Shown here: positions 8,327 to 16,308 of the stretch, in pieces | How the letters are laid out: each line of letters opens with the position of its first letter | Position numbering within the stretch: the first letter of the stretch is position 1 | Source of the DNA: Paenibacillus thalictri | GTDB lineage: Bacteria > Bacillota > Bacilli > Paenibacillales > NBRC-103111 | Assembly (NCBI RefSeq): GCF_004307995.1 | Contig: NZ_SIRE01000023.1 | Coordinates: 105,376 to 169,375, forward strand | Reading direction: 5' to 3' | Length of the DNA stretch: 64,000 nucleotides | Program-made: the position numbers and the translations under genes | The notes under the pieces: generated by a model | Database searches by the model: none | Told to the model about the DNA's origin: nothing | What the model saw: only the letters and a program-made list of their open reading frames with translations

Positions 8327-9193
8327 TTACCCGCCGTAGCTGTATGTCGGCAATCCGCGGACTCCCGGTTTCACCCGAAACACGCCGCCCGCCAGCGGAT
8401 ATTCCTCGTCGTTTCCGGTTCTTGCCGTCGTAATGTACAACTCATCCCGGTTCTCCCCGCCAAACGCACAAGAAGAAGCGCGCGCAGCCGGGACTGGAAT
8501 GTAGGATAACCGTTCTCCGGTTTGCGGGTTCCAGCGCGACACTTTGAAGCCGCCCCACTGCGCAACCCACAGCATCCCTTCTTCATCTACCGTCATGCCG
8601 TCGGGGAAACCTTCTCCTTCGCCCAACTCTACAACGATACGTTTGTTCGATATCGAACCGGTCGCTACATCATAATCGTAAGCGGCAACCTGCTTTGTCG
8701 GAGAATCGATGTAATACATCACTTTATGATCAGGGCTCCACCCCAATCCGTTGGATGTGGTGACGTTCACTTCCATTGTGCGGAGGCTGCCGTCCACGTT
8801 AAGACAGTACAGCTTGCCGGCTTCTTTCACCTTTTCCTTTAAATCCATCGTCCCCGCCCAGAATCGTCCTTTCGGGTCGCATTTGCCGTCATTGAACCGA
8901 TTGCCCGGCTGATCCGCCTCCGGATCCACAATCTGCTGCAGTTGCTCCGTCTCCAGGTCAAGCGCGTAAAATCCATTCCTCAGCACAACCATCAGACCGC
9001 CGCCGGTGCGTGGCACGACGGCGCCAATCTCTTGATCAAGCTGAATCACCCGGTTGCTCCCCGACGCAGGATCGTGAATATGTACTCTTTTCTCTACGAT
9101 ATCGACCCACAACAGCTTACCTGCCTGTTCATCCCAACAAGGCCCTTCGCCCAGCGTCGCCTTTGCGTCCACAACCAATTCCACTGACTCCAT
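8327..9193 (-). CDS. SMP-30/gluconolactonase-family lactonase
   Basis: Six-bladed beta-propeller of the SMP-30/gluconolaconase/LRE family, which hydrolyses sugar lactones or related esters with a divalent metal. Family signatures are the N-terminal LGEGPCWDEQAGKLLWVDI, with the metal-binding Glu, then NRFNDGKCDPKGRFWAGTM, the TSNGLGWSPDHKVMYYIDS segment with the metal-binding Asn, and FPDGMTVDEEGMLWVAQWGG with an Asp. Length (288 aa) is usual and there is no signal peptide. The ATG at 9193 is chosen because GGGAGGG precedes it; an upstream ATG at 9226 has no site. The sugar acid cannot be told from neighbours. Confidence 0.9.
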   Translation of the reverse strand: MESVELVVDAKATLGEGPCWDEQAGKLLWVDIVEKRVHIHDPASGSNRVIQLDQEIGAVVPRTGGGLMVVLRNGFYALDLETEQLQQIVDPEADQPGNRFNDGKCDPKGRFWAGTMDLKEKVKEAGKLYCLNVDGSLRTMEVNVTTSNGLGWSPDHKVMYYIDSPTKQVAAYDYDVATGSISNKRIVVELGEGEGFPDGMTVDEEGMLWVAQWGGFKVSRWNPQTGERLSYIPVPAARASSCAFGGENRDELYITTARTGNDEEYPLAGGVFRVKPGVRGLPTYSYGG

Positions 9194-9362
9194 TAAATTC
9201 CCTCCCATTTTTTGCTGCTTATCCATGATTGTAGCATGTTTGTCAGGCAGCGGGCAGCCTGAAATTGGAGTAACTCCTGTTGGTTTCAGCGGTGTTGAGC
9301 CAGTACTCCACTGTGCCGGTATGCAGAGTTAATTTGGAAATTATTCTGGTCGCATAAATACT

Positions 9363-9674
9363 TCAAAGCAGCTTTTGGTAATCGCGTTTACTATAAATAA
9401 TGCGTCGGATTTCTACAATCTTGCCCTCTACAACATAAAATACAAGATAATTCTCAACAACAAGCATTCGGTAGTCATTCTTAAGCCTTCCCACACCTCT
9501 GTAATGATGTCCGGAGAAAGGAAATTGCTGTAGATTAGAAATAGCCTTATCAAGCTTATCGACAAGTAACATGGCTGCATCTGGTGCAAATAGCTGTTCG
9601 CTAATATACTGAACGATATCTATCAAATCTGATTGGGCTATTGCAAGATAACGTAAGCTATACTCTTTTTCCAC
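9363..9674 (-). CDS. RelE/ParE-family toxin
   Basis: Small basic protein of 103 aa with the RelE/ParE fold: an N-terminal helical segment (LAIAQSDLIDIVQYISEQL), the middle motif LQQFPFSGHHYRGVG and the C-terminal strand pattern YLVFYVVEGKIVEIRRIIYSKRDY. Members poison translation by mRNA cleavage (RelE) or DNA gyrase (ParE). Start is GTG 9674 with AAAGGGG 7 bases upstream, only 22 bp after the end of the methylase-like gene, so the two form one operon. No antitoxin gene directly precedes it. The only candidate is the Phd/YefM gene at 11696, on the far side of the methylase-like gene with its own promoter and terminator. Confidence 0.85.
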   Translation of the reverse strand: MEKEYSLRYLAIAQSDLIDIVQYISEQLFAPDAAMLLVDKLDKAISNLQQFPFSGHHYRGVGRLKNDYRMLVVENYLVFYVVEGKIVEIRRIIYSKRDYQKLL

Positions 9675-9696
9675 TATCCAATCCCCTTTAAACCGT

Positions 9697-11547
9697 CTAA
9701 TCCATTCCTATACGTTCAAGCAATATGTTCCTTTGTGATACAAACTTTTTTTCTGCTTCCACTAATTTTTCTTCGTATTCTAGCTTATTCTGCTTTAACT
9801 TCCCTCCCACTTCATTCATTATCTCAATTGGAAATGACGGGATTTCAAGCTGCTCTAATTTGGAAGGGTTGATCAGTTTAATTGTTGTCCCCGTTTGTAA
9901 GGCATCTATCATCCTACGCCCCATATCGCTTTGTAAAAATTCATATAAAACATAAGCGTTGTATCGCTCAGGATTTACTCGAATAATGGATAAATTGCCG
10001 CTTATAAAGGCCTCATGAAAAGGATCTTCTACCATGGCAAATTTGATTGCAGACCCTTTCGAAGTGATGAGGATATCCATCGGTTGAATGGCAAACTTCT
10101 TAAGCCAATCTTGTTTTTTATAGGTAATTCTCGACACTTCGTCGTAATGAATTCTTCCATTTTCAATATCTTTAATGTTGAGAAAATAATGTGTTGCCAA
10201 CACCCTGAGATCTTCATATTCATCTTTCGACAATTGAACCCCCCGTTTGATTTCTGCAATTTCACCAAGTTTCACTGTATCCTGAAATGAATTCTTCAAA
10301 ACATCAAAGTCTAAATATTCTTTTGAATTAAGGCTAAAGTTATAGGATTCAATTTTCTCAATGTCTACTAGTCTGCAAAATCGCCCCTCTTCAATTCCAT
10401 TCCAATAAGAGTCAATGATTTTTGAAAGACCTTCCTCGGTAATTGCATGTTGATTTCGGTTTATTCTGTACGAATAACTTTCAGCATTTATAAACAATAT
10501 TTTGCCCTGTCTATTTTCAGGTTTCCTTTTATTAAAAATGATCAGTTCTGTACTGGTACCCCTTGTAAAGTAAAGATTTTCCGGCAATGTGATAATCGCT
10601 TCAATTAAATCCTTACCGAGGATTGATTCCCTGATATGAACTTCCGTTCTTCTAACTAACGTGCCCTTTGTGCCGACAACAATGGCTTTGCCTTTCTGAC
10701 TCAGATGGTACAATACATTCTGATAAAAAGCCCAATCGGCCGACGATTTCGGAGGAATACCATACCCGTACCTTGGATCGTCCCATGCAATCTCTTGATC
10801 CCAAACAATGCCAAGAGGAGCATCTGAAAAAATAAAATCATAAGTGCGGCCCGAGCCGTCCCCATCTAGAGGGTCCAGTACATCTCTATTAACGATCTCA
10901 AAGTCAGGGACTCGATTTACAAGCATTAACAGTTTGGAAATTAAATAGGACGATACGTTAACTTCTTCTCCATAGTAGGATATGAAATTATCTTTTCCTG
11001 AAGTTTTCAATCGATGATAAATCTCAAGATAAACGCTCGAAATCCCAGAACAATAATCGGCAAATGATCGAATATGTTCAAAGCGGACCAAGCCAAGTGA
11101 CAGGTTGATTATGGATGCCGGAGTTCCATGGGTCGCTTCATTGCCGCCAAATTTAAAAGCCAGCAAGTTGATAAACCGTACCATTTCATCATGATTCATG
11201 AATGGAAAATGGTGCAATTGTTTTATTACAGTCTCCAATGCCCGATGAGTAGAGTTATTTGAAAAATGAAGGAATGAAGAGATAAGACCTGTGAAAATAC
11301 CTTGAAGCTGTCCAAACTCATTCTCCAAATGCTTCATTCTGCCATCTAACCATTTCACAGTCGCCCGTTCTTGAAAAATCCGGGCCCATTGCACATTTTT
11401 CTCAAAGCCTGGTTCAAGAGCATTTAAATAATAGATTGACGCTACAACCAGTAAAATACGAATAGATTGTTCATTAGTGTACAACCCTCTTAACTCATTA
11501 AGACAGACCAAAATCAATTTATCCAATTCGGCATCTATATCTCTCAC
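9697..11547 (-). CDS. HsdM-HsdS-like N6-adenine methylase fusion with degenerate motifs
   Basis: A 616-aa protein built like a type I M subunit joined to one specificity half. Residues 1-130 are helical. The methylase core follows: motif I region ADYCSGIS (about 163-170, in place of DPACGSGG), then GEEVNVSSYLISKLLML (motif II-like), then SDAPLG at 241-246, where active enzymes have NPPF or DPPY. Residues from about 425 to the end resemble an HsdS target-recognition domain and end in a coiled coil. The Asp of motif IV is kept, but the first Pro and the aromatic residue are lost, so catalysis is doubtful. GTG start, site AAAGGATGG. Markedly AT-richer than neighbours. No HsdR is in the window. 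Confidence 0.8.
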   Translation of the reverse strand: MRDIDAELDKLILVCLNELRGLYTNEQSIRILLVVASIYYLNALEPGFEKNVQWARIFQERATVKWLDGRMKHLENEFGQLQGIFTGLISSFLHFSNNSTHRALETVIKQLHHFPFMNHDEMVRFINLLAFKFGGNEATHGTPASIINLSLGLVRFEHIRSFADYCSGISSVYLEIYHRLKTSGKDNFISYYGEEVNVSSYLISKLLMLVNRVPDFEIVNRDVLDPLDGDGSGRTYDFIFSDAPLGIVWDQEIAWDDPRYGYGIPPKSSADWAFYQNVLYHLSQKGKAIVVGTKGTLVRRTEVHIRESILGKDLIEAIITLPENLYFTRGTSTELIIFNKRKPENRQGKILFINAESYSYRINRNQHAITEEGLSKIIDSYWNGIEEGRFCRLVDIEKIESYNFSLNSKEYLDFDVLKNSFQDTVKLGEIAEIKRGVQLSKDEYEDLRVLATHYFLNIKDIENGRIHYDEVSRITYKKQDWLKKFAIQPMDILITSKGSAIKFAMVEDPFHEAFISGNLSIIRVNPERYNAYVLYEFLQSDMGRRMIDALQTGTTIKLINPSKLEQLEIPSFPIEIMNEVGGKLKQNKLEYEEKLVEAEKKFVSQRNILLERIGMD

Positions 11548-11564
11548 TACGCAGCCATCCTTTC

Positions 11565-11614
11565 AGGTATGCGCATACCTTATAATTTTATCCAAAAAAA
11601 GGTATGCGCATATT
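11565..11614 (-). promoter_or_regulatory. Twin palindromic operator of the methylase-toxin operon
   Basis: AGGTATGCGCATACCT at 11565-11580 is a perfect 16-bp palindrome. A second copy, AGGTATGCGCATATT at 11600-11614, has a weaker right arm. Their centres are 35 bp apart. The second lies over the predicted transcription start and the first just downstream. This is the arrangement of a cooperative repressor site. The binding protein is unknown. Confidence 0.7.
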
Positions 11615-11617
11615 CGG

Positions 11618-11646
11618 ATTGTATCATGGAGCAAATTGGTCGTCAA
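11618..11646 (-). promoter_or_regulatory. Sigma-A promoter of the methylase-toxin operon
   Basis: Minus-strand TTGACG (11646-11641), a 17-base spacer and TACAAT (11623-11618). The predicted start, near 11611, falls inside an operator copy. Confidence 0.75.
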
Positions 11647-11653
11647 GAAAGTC

Positions 11654-11684
11654 AAACAAACTGGAGGTCAGCAACCCCCAGTTT
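11654..11684 (-). terminator. Intrinsic terminator of the antitoxin gene
   Basis: Stem AAACTGGGGG / CCTCCAGTTT with a 7-base loop and one mismatch, followed on the minus strand by a T-rich run. It separates the antitoxin gene from the promoter of the methylase-toxin operon. Confidence 0.75.
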
Positions 11685-11695
11685 AATGTAATCCA

Positions 11696-11974
11696 TTATC
11701 TTTTTTCTTCCTTACGCAGACGTTGTCTTAATTGCTTAAACACCTCGTCGTGGCTATAACGGATGTCAGAGTTATTTGCTTCGATTTCAGCCTCTTGCAG
11801 CTTTGCAAATATCTCGTTGTTGTACTGCATATTCTCATATTGCTCAATACTCATGACAACCATATCACCATGTCCGTTTTTTGTAAGAAACACGGGCTCC
11901 TGAGCTTCATGAACAATCTTTGATATTTCGGCAAAATGATTTCGCAAATCGGATACAGGTCTAATATGTGGCAT
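11696..11974 (-). CDS. Phd/YefM-family antitoxin
   Basis: 92-aa antitoxin with the Phd/YefM N-terminal DNA-binding domain (PVSDLRNHFAEISKIVHEAQEPVFLTKNG..MVVMSIEQYENM) and a charged, presumably unfolded C-terminal tail that would wrap a toxin. Start ATG at 11974 sits 8 bases after AGGAGG; a GTG at 11983 would overlap the site. It has its own promoter with an inverted repeat between the -35 and -10 elements and its own terminator, so it is transcribed alone. In the usual arrangement a RelE/ParE toxin would follow at once. Here the toxin lies about 2 kb away, past the methylase-like gene. Confidence 0.87.
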   Translation of the reverse strand: MPHIRPVSDLRNHFAEISKIVHEAQEPVFLTKNGHGDMVVMSIEQYENMQYNNEIFAKLQEAEIEANNSDIRYSHDEVFKQLRQRLRKEEKR

Positions 11975-11994
11975 GGCACCCACCTCCTAACATT

Positions 11995-12023
11995 ATTTTA
12001 TCATTATTATGATAATCACTCAA
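11995..12023 (-). promoter_or_regulatory. Autoregulated promoter of the antitoxin gene
   Basis: Minus-strand TTGAGT (12023-12018), 17-base spacer, TAAAAT (12000-11995). The spacer is almost filled by a perfect inverted repeat, TTATCAT-TATT-ATGATAA (11998-12015), a likely site for Phd autorepression. Confidence 0.7.
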
Positions 12024-12064
12024 CTTTATCATCTATATAAATCTGCCGTCGAAACAAAATCAAC

Positions 12065-12101
12065 AAAAAAGACCCGTACCGGTCATGTCACCGGGTACGG
12101 G
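12065..12101 (-). terminator. Intrinsic terminator of the 89-aa gene
   Basis: Stem CCCGTACCCGG / CCGG-TACGGG with one bulge, followed on the minus strand by six T residues. It closes the transcription unit of the small Gln/Ala-rich protein. Confidence 0.8.
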
Positions 12102-12127
12102 CCTTAGGCCGTGGCGCGGCGTTCAGG

Positions 12128-12397
12128 TTAGCTTTGGAGGTTCTGCTCCGCTTCCTGAAGCGCCTGCTTGTCTTGCTCCAGCGACTCGGCCGCTTGCTGC
12201 AGCGGCTCCTGATATTCGCTGTCTGCTGCTTGTGCGATTGCGGCTTCCGCATGTTCGATCGAGTGGCGAGCTTGCTCCACCGTCACTTGCGTCGGATGGC
12301 TCTGTGCCTGAGTGACCGCGTTGTGAACCGACTCAACCGAATTTTGCGCTTGTGAAATCGGATTTTGCGACTGCAAGCTGGAATCATATCTTGGCAT
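12128..12397 (-). CDS. Small Gln/Ala/Glu-rich helical protein, 89 aa
   Basis: Hydrophilic, low-complexity protein dominated by Gln, Ala, Glu and Ser, with heptad-like spacing in the segments around VEQARHSIEHAEAAIAQA and ESLEQDKQALQEAEQNLQ, so probably one long coiled coil. There is no signal peptide or membrane helix. The start has an excellent GAGGAGG site and the gene ends at a clear terminator, so it is expressed as a single unit. I do not recognise the family. Composition resembles small coat or stress proteins of spore formers, but this is only an impression. Confidence 0.75.
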   Translation of the reverse strand: MPRYDSSLQSQNPISQAQNSVESVHNAVTQAQSHPTQVTVEQARHSIEHAEAAIAQAADSEYQEPLQQAAESLEQDKQALQEAEQNLQS

Positions 12398-12568
12398 GTG
12401 CTCTGATCCTCCTCGAATGGGGTATGCAGGTTAGCTGCACTTTATAATGTGAGGATGCGGCTTGTTTTTTATGCAGATCTTGGAGCCTGGATGGTCCCAC
12501 GAGCGGCAATCAGCCTCGTTCGGCTGCGGGCGCTTCCGGACGCGGTCTTTATCGATAGGCGAAAAAAA

Positions 12569-14476
12569 TTATTTCGCGGCTTCCCGGTATCGCGACAAGG
12601 CCAGCAGCGGCCAGATGATATTGTAGCTGTGGTATGCCATATACATGCTGCCCGGCAACCCGGCGCCCGTCGGGTAACGGAGACGCCAATCGCCGGTCTG
12701 CCAATGACCCGCCTCCAGCAAAAATCGGACTCCGCGCTGCGCAGCGGCGGTTGGACGCCGTTCGGCCGCGAGCAGCGCTTCGGTCGCCCAGGCGGTCTGG
12801 GACGGTGTGCTGTAGCCTAGCGGCACATAGATGCCGGCGACATCGCTGGCGCACGATTCGCCCCAGCCGCCATCGGTATTCTGCACGTTTTCGAGCCAGC
12901 GCACGGCACGCCGAACAGCCGTGTGTCCCGGTGGGCAGCCGACCGCCATCAGTCCGGTCAATGCGGCCCATGTGCCGTAAATCCGGCAAATGCCCCACCG
13001 CCCGATCCAGGAACCGTCTTCATCCTGATGGTTCATCAGCCAGCGGACCGCTCGCTCCACTGCCGGCAGTTTGGCCGTCAGCCCGGCGTCGCTGCCGAGA
13101 AACTCCAACGTCCGGCCGGTCAGATCGGCCGTCGATGGATCAATGCCGGCGGCACGCACGTTTTCAATCGGCAGCAGGGTAAGCAGCTTGTTATCGGTAT
13201 TTTTCTCGAAAGCCGGCCAGCCTCCGTCCGCATTCTGCATGGACAATACCCAGTTCAGACCGCGTCCCCAAGCATGAGAATATTTCGCATCGGCTTTACG
13301 CAATCTGCGGATCGCCCGCAGCACCGCCGTTGTATCGTCCACGTCGGGATTGATCGTGTTCACATCGGAAAAACCCCAGCCGCCAGGTGCGACGCGGGGA
13401 TTGTGAATACGCCAGTCCCCATAGGCTGTTTGCTGGCGCGAAAGCAAATAACGCCCGGCTTTGCCGATTACCGCTTCTTCGGCCATCCTTGCTTGCTGCA
13501 GCGCATGAGTCAGCAGCGCCGTATCCCAGACAGTGGACGTAAAGTTTTGCAAATATGAATGTCCGTCCAGCTTGCACATCAACGTCTTCAGACCGGCTAC
13601 GGCGCGGACAATCACCGGATCCCGCTTATCGTACCCTACGGCAAGCAGCGCAAATACCATCAGCAGCGTGCTGGTGGTATAGCCGTACAGCGTACCGTTC
13701 GGCTCCAAGCGCTCCAGTATAAAACGCACCCCGGCGGCCCGGGCCCGCTCGTGCAGCTTCTCGGGCAAACCGATCAGTTTGGCCGCAAGCTCCTTAATGG
13801 AGCGCTGCGCTTCGGTCAGCTGCGGCTCTAGCTCAGGGGGCGGCGATCCGCCGGCAGTCTGCTCTCCTTCTAGCGGCGCCGTTCCTCCCGCGAAAGGCAA
13901 CGTTTGAAAAACCGGCAACCCCGATATGAAGCGGCGGTCTGCCGCCAGCAGCACCGGAGCGATATGTACCCGCGCATAACCTGCAAAATCGTAAAAGCTG
14001 ACCGGCGCTTCCGGAGGAAGCAGCAGCAGCTCAATCGGCACCATAAAATGATTTCTCCAGCGGTACTGGCCGATCATCGCCAATATCACTTTGGTTATCA
14101 GATCGGTCCGGGCCGTTCCGCCTTGGGCGTCGATAAACCGTTTAGCCGCAGCCATGTGCGGCTCATCCGCTTTATGCTTGCCGGATAACAGCAGCGCACA
14201 ATAAGATTGCACCGTAGCCGATATATTCCCTTCCGGCTCGTCATGGTACAGCTTCCACGCCCCGCCGGGCTCCTGTCTTGCTCGAATCGCATCCGCGAGC
14301 TGGCCGATCAGCCTCTCCTCCTCCATCTCCAAAGCGCGCAGAGCAATAATGAAAAATGAATTCGTAAGCGGCCCGGCATCCAGACAGAACCGCCATGCGC
14401 CATCGGCCTCCTGACGGGAGGAAACGCTTGATGCCAGCCGGTTGATTTCCGCGTTCGCTTGCTCAGCCGTTACCAC
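12569..14476 (-). CDS. sqhC: Squalene-hopene/sporulenol cyclase family
   Basis: Class II triterpene cyclase that protonates a polyprenyl chain and folds it into a polycycle at the membrane. The acid motif DVDDTT is present at about residues 378-381, close to its position in the Alicyclobacillus enzyme, and several QW repeats are seen (for example NADGGWPAFE, DEDGSWIGRWG, NTDGGWGESC). Start GTG 14476 gives 635 aa, near the 632 aa of Bacillus SqhC, and has a GAGGTGG site; an ATG at 14530 lacks one. No squalene synthesis genes are nearby, so a C35 terpene such as tetraprenyl-beta-curcumene is as likely a substrate as squalene. No genes for the preceding steps are linked. Confidence 0.88.
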   Translation of the reverse strand: MVTAEQANAEINRLASSVSSRQEADGAWRFCLDAGPLTNSFFIIALRALEMEEERLIGQLADAIRARQEPGGAWKLYHDEPEGNISATVQSYCALLLSGKHKADEPHMAAAKRFIDAQGGTARTDLITKVILAMIGQYRWRNHFMVPIELLLLPPEAPVSFYDFAGYARVHIAPVLLAADRRFISGLPVFQTLPFAGGTAPLEGEQTAGGSPPPELEPQLTEAQRSIKELAAKLIGLPEKLHERARAAGVRFILERLEPNGTLYGYTTSTLLMVFALLAVGYDKRDPVIVRAVAGLKTLMCKLDGHSYLQNFTSTVWDTALLTHALQQARMAEEAVIGKAGRYLLSRQQTAYGDWRIHNPRVAPGGWGFSDVNTINPDVDDTTAVLRAIRRLRKADAKYSHAWGRGLNWVLSMQNADGGWPAFEKNTDNKLLTLLPIENVRAAGIDPSTADLTGRTLEFLGSDAGLTAKLPAVERAVRWLMNHQDEDGSWIGRWGICRIYGTWAALTGLMAVGCPPGHTAVRRAVRWLENVQNTDGGWGESCASDVAGIYVPLGYSTPSQTAWATEALLAAERRPTAAAQRGVRFLLEAGHWQTGDWRLRYPTGAGLPGSMYMAYHSYNIIWPLLALSRYREAAK

Positions 14477-14532
14477 AGCCAGCCACCTCTTTCCTGATGG
14501 AACTTTCCTTCCCAGTATATTCAGCAGCATGC

Positions 14533-14565
14533 CTAAAAAGCCCGCAACAGCCGGTCGCGGACTTC
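14533..14565 (-). terminator. Probable terminator of the DUF72 gene
   Basis: AAGTCCGC / GCGGGCTT stem with a G-T pair and a run of five T on the minus strand, between the DUF72 gene and the cyclase gene. Confidence 0.65.
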
Positions 14566-14643
14566 CGTTTCATCATCGTTGTTTTCTCGCCAATTCAACA
14601 CAAGGCACTTCTTGTATACGGGGTCGCCCCGCCGTCATGCCAT

Positions 14644-15507
14644 TTAGAACAGTTCGAGCTGCCTGGGAGCAAGTCCCCCGTCTCCAATACCCAGCAGCTT
14701 GGCCAGTTGCTTCGCATTGGCCGCGGCATCCCCACCCGAATTGTTGTTGAAGATGATACAAATCTCCTTCGTTTCATGCTGCAGTTGCGCCAGCCTCAGC
14801 TTCCACTCCAGCAGCTCCTCCTCACTGTACCGGTACAAATACCGGACATCGCGCCAATTGGGGCCTCCCCCTTGATTCCAATGCTCGGCATTGCGTCCAT
14901 GAAAACGAATGACCGTCAGCTCCGGGTGGGTGGCTTTCAGCACAATCGGAATGGATCCGATGCCTGCCTGGGGTTCATCGCAAATGCTGTGAATCCATCC
15001 TTCCTTCTCCATAAAGACAAGTGTCCTTGCCGCAAGCTCAGGCGTAAACCATGTCCGGTTGCGCAGTTCCAGCGCCACAGGCAGATCGCCCATCGCCTCC
15101 CTCGCCCGGCGAAGGATGTCCACATTCTCTTTAGTACAGGCAAACCACGGCGGGTACTGAAACAATACCGCCTTCAATTTCCCTGTCTGAACCATCGGGG
15201 CCAACGCTTCTTTAAATTCGCAGAACATCTTCATCAGCCCGTCGGCATCCGGCTGGTCGGCACCCTCCCCCCGTTTATGGCCCGTCATTCCTTGATACGC
15301 CTTAACGATAAAACGAAACCCGGGCGGCGTTTCCCCCACCCAAGCCTCCATATTTTTCACAGCAGGGATTGCATAAAACGAACTGTCCACCTCTACCAGC
15401 GGAAAATGTCCGCTGTAAGCTTTCAGTTTGTGTATGCCGCTGGAAAGTCCCGCATACAGATCAGGGTGGTCTCCCCAACCCGCCAGTCCGATGTGAATAT
15501 CCGCCAT
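14644..15507 (-). CDS. DUF72 (YecE-family) protein
   Basis: Cytoplasmic 287-aa protein of the DUF72 family, TIM-barrel-like. Family signatures are the N-terminal IHIGLAGWGDH, the VEVDSSFYAIP motif with its Glu, FRFIVKAYQGMTGHKR, AVLFQYPPWF and the C-terminal CIIFNNNSGGDAAANA. Its biochemical role is not established. The start has a GGAGGGG site. It probably forms its own unit, bounded by a terminator downstream. Confidence 0.92.
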   Translation of the reverse strand: MADIHIGLAGWGDHPDLYAGLSSGIHKLKAYSGHFPLVEVDSSFYAIPAVKNMEAWVGETPPGFRFIVKAYQGMTGHKRGEGADQPDADGLMKMFCEFKEALAPMVQTGKLKAVLFQYPPWFACTKENVDILRRAREAMGDLPVALELRNRTWFTPELAARTLVFMEKEGWIHSICDEPQAGIGSIPIVLKATHPELTVIRFHGRNAEHWNQGGGPNWRDVRYLYRYSEEELLEWKLRLAQLQHETKEICIIFNNNSGGDAAANAKQLAKLLGIGDGGLAPRQLELF

Positions 15508-15570
15508 TTTGCCCCTCCGATCATCGCTTTATATTATATAACGGCAAATAGCGAAGAATGTTTCATAGGC

Positions 15571-15625
15571 AAAAACACCCCTTCAGCAGCCGCAATGTTC
15601 AAACGGCTTCCAAAGGGGTATTTGT
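15571..15625. terminator. Intrinsic terminator of the DsbA-like gene
   Basis: Outer stem ACCCCTT (15577-15583) / AAGGGGT (15613-15619) with an inner CAGCCG / CGGCTT arm and T-rich tails on both strands. It lies between the DsbA-like gene and the DUF72 promoter region. Confidence 0.75.
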
Positions 15626-15639
15626 TCATGGACGGCTGC

Positions 15640-16266
15640 TCAGCTGTTTGCTGCGGCATGCTCAAGCGCTCTTACGAACTGCTCCGGCGGCTGTGCGCCC
15701 GATACGGCGAACTTTCCGTTTAATACGACAAAAGGCACACCGGTAATGCCCGCCTGACGTGCGAAAGCGATATCCTGCTCGATTTGCTGAATCCCGGCCC
15801 CCGCCTCCAGCTGACGTCGCGTATCTTCTCTGTCCATACCGGCCTTCTCGGCTACATCCAGCAGCACATCCAGCTTTGCGGTATCCAGGCCCTCCTCGAA
15901 ATAAGCTTTGTTCACCCGTTCGATGACAGGTTCCTTCAGCGCGTCCGAGGCGATCACTATCAACTGGTTGGACAGCCGGGTATTCGGCATTCTTGTCACT
16001 TTGGAAAAGTCAAAATGCACGCCGGCCGCCGCTCCTGCATTCGTTACCGAACCGAACATTTGATCCAGATCGACACGGCCGCCGAATTTGTCCGCCATAT
16101 GCTCACGAAACGGAACTCCCTCGGCAGGCAGCGTATCGTCCAGCAAAAACGTCCGCCACCGTATTTGAACGTCTTCCCCTTGCCATTGGCCAAGCGCCTT
16201 GAACAAATTGGCCTTGCCGATGCGGCACCACGGACAAACGGTATCCTGAAATATTTCTATTAACAT
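15640..16266 (-). CDS. DsbA-family (FrnE-like) thiol oxidoreductase
   Basis: Cytoplasmic thioredoxin-fold protein, 208 aa, of the FrnE/2-hydroxychromene-carboxylate isomerase-like branch of DsbA. The redox motif CPWC is at residues 11-14, directly after the first strand, and the helical insertion follows. The conserved cis-proline segment is seen as GITGVPFVVLNGKFAVSGAQ near the C-terminus. There is no signal peptide, so it acts inside the cell, probably in disulfide or thiol chemistry during stress. The start has GGAGGC upstream. Confidence 0.9.
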   Translation of the reverse strand: MLIEIFQDTVCPWCRIGKANLFKALGQWQGEDVQIRWRTFLLDDTLPAEGVPFREHMADKFGGRVDLDQMFGSVTNAGAAAGVHFDFSKVTRMPNTRLSNQLIVIASDALKEPVIERVNKAYFEEGLDTAKLDVLLDVAEKAGMDREDTRRQLEAGAGIQQIEQDIAFARQAGITGVPFVVLNGKFAVSGAQPPEQFVRALEHAAANS

Positions 16267-16308
16267 GATCTATCGCCTCCATGACAATGAGTATACCATT
16301 CATTCCAT

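Noticed and set aside
9697..11547. A complete type I restriction-modification system
   Set aside because: Only an M/S-like protein is present. No HsdR or separate HsdS gene is in the window and motif IV is degenerate.
11998..12015. Fur box in the antitoxin promoter
   Set aside because: The inverted repeat TTATCAT-N4-ATGATAA resembles Fur boxes in composition, but the spacing is 7-4-7, not 7-1-7. Antitoxin autoregulation is the better reading.
14497..15723. Plus-strand open frame of 408 codons opposite the DUF72 gene
   Set aside because: Runs across a terminator and the DUF72 gene in antisense; no recognisable domain.
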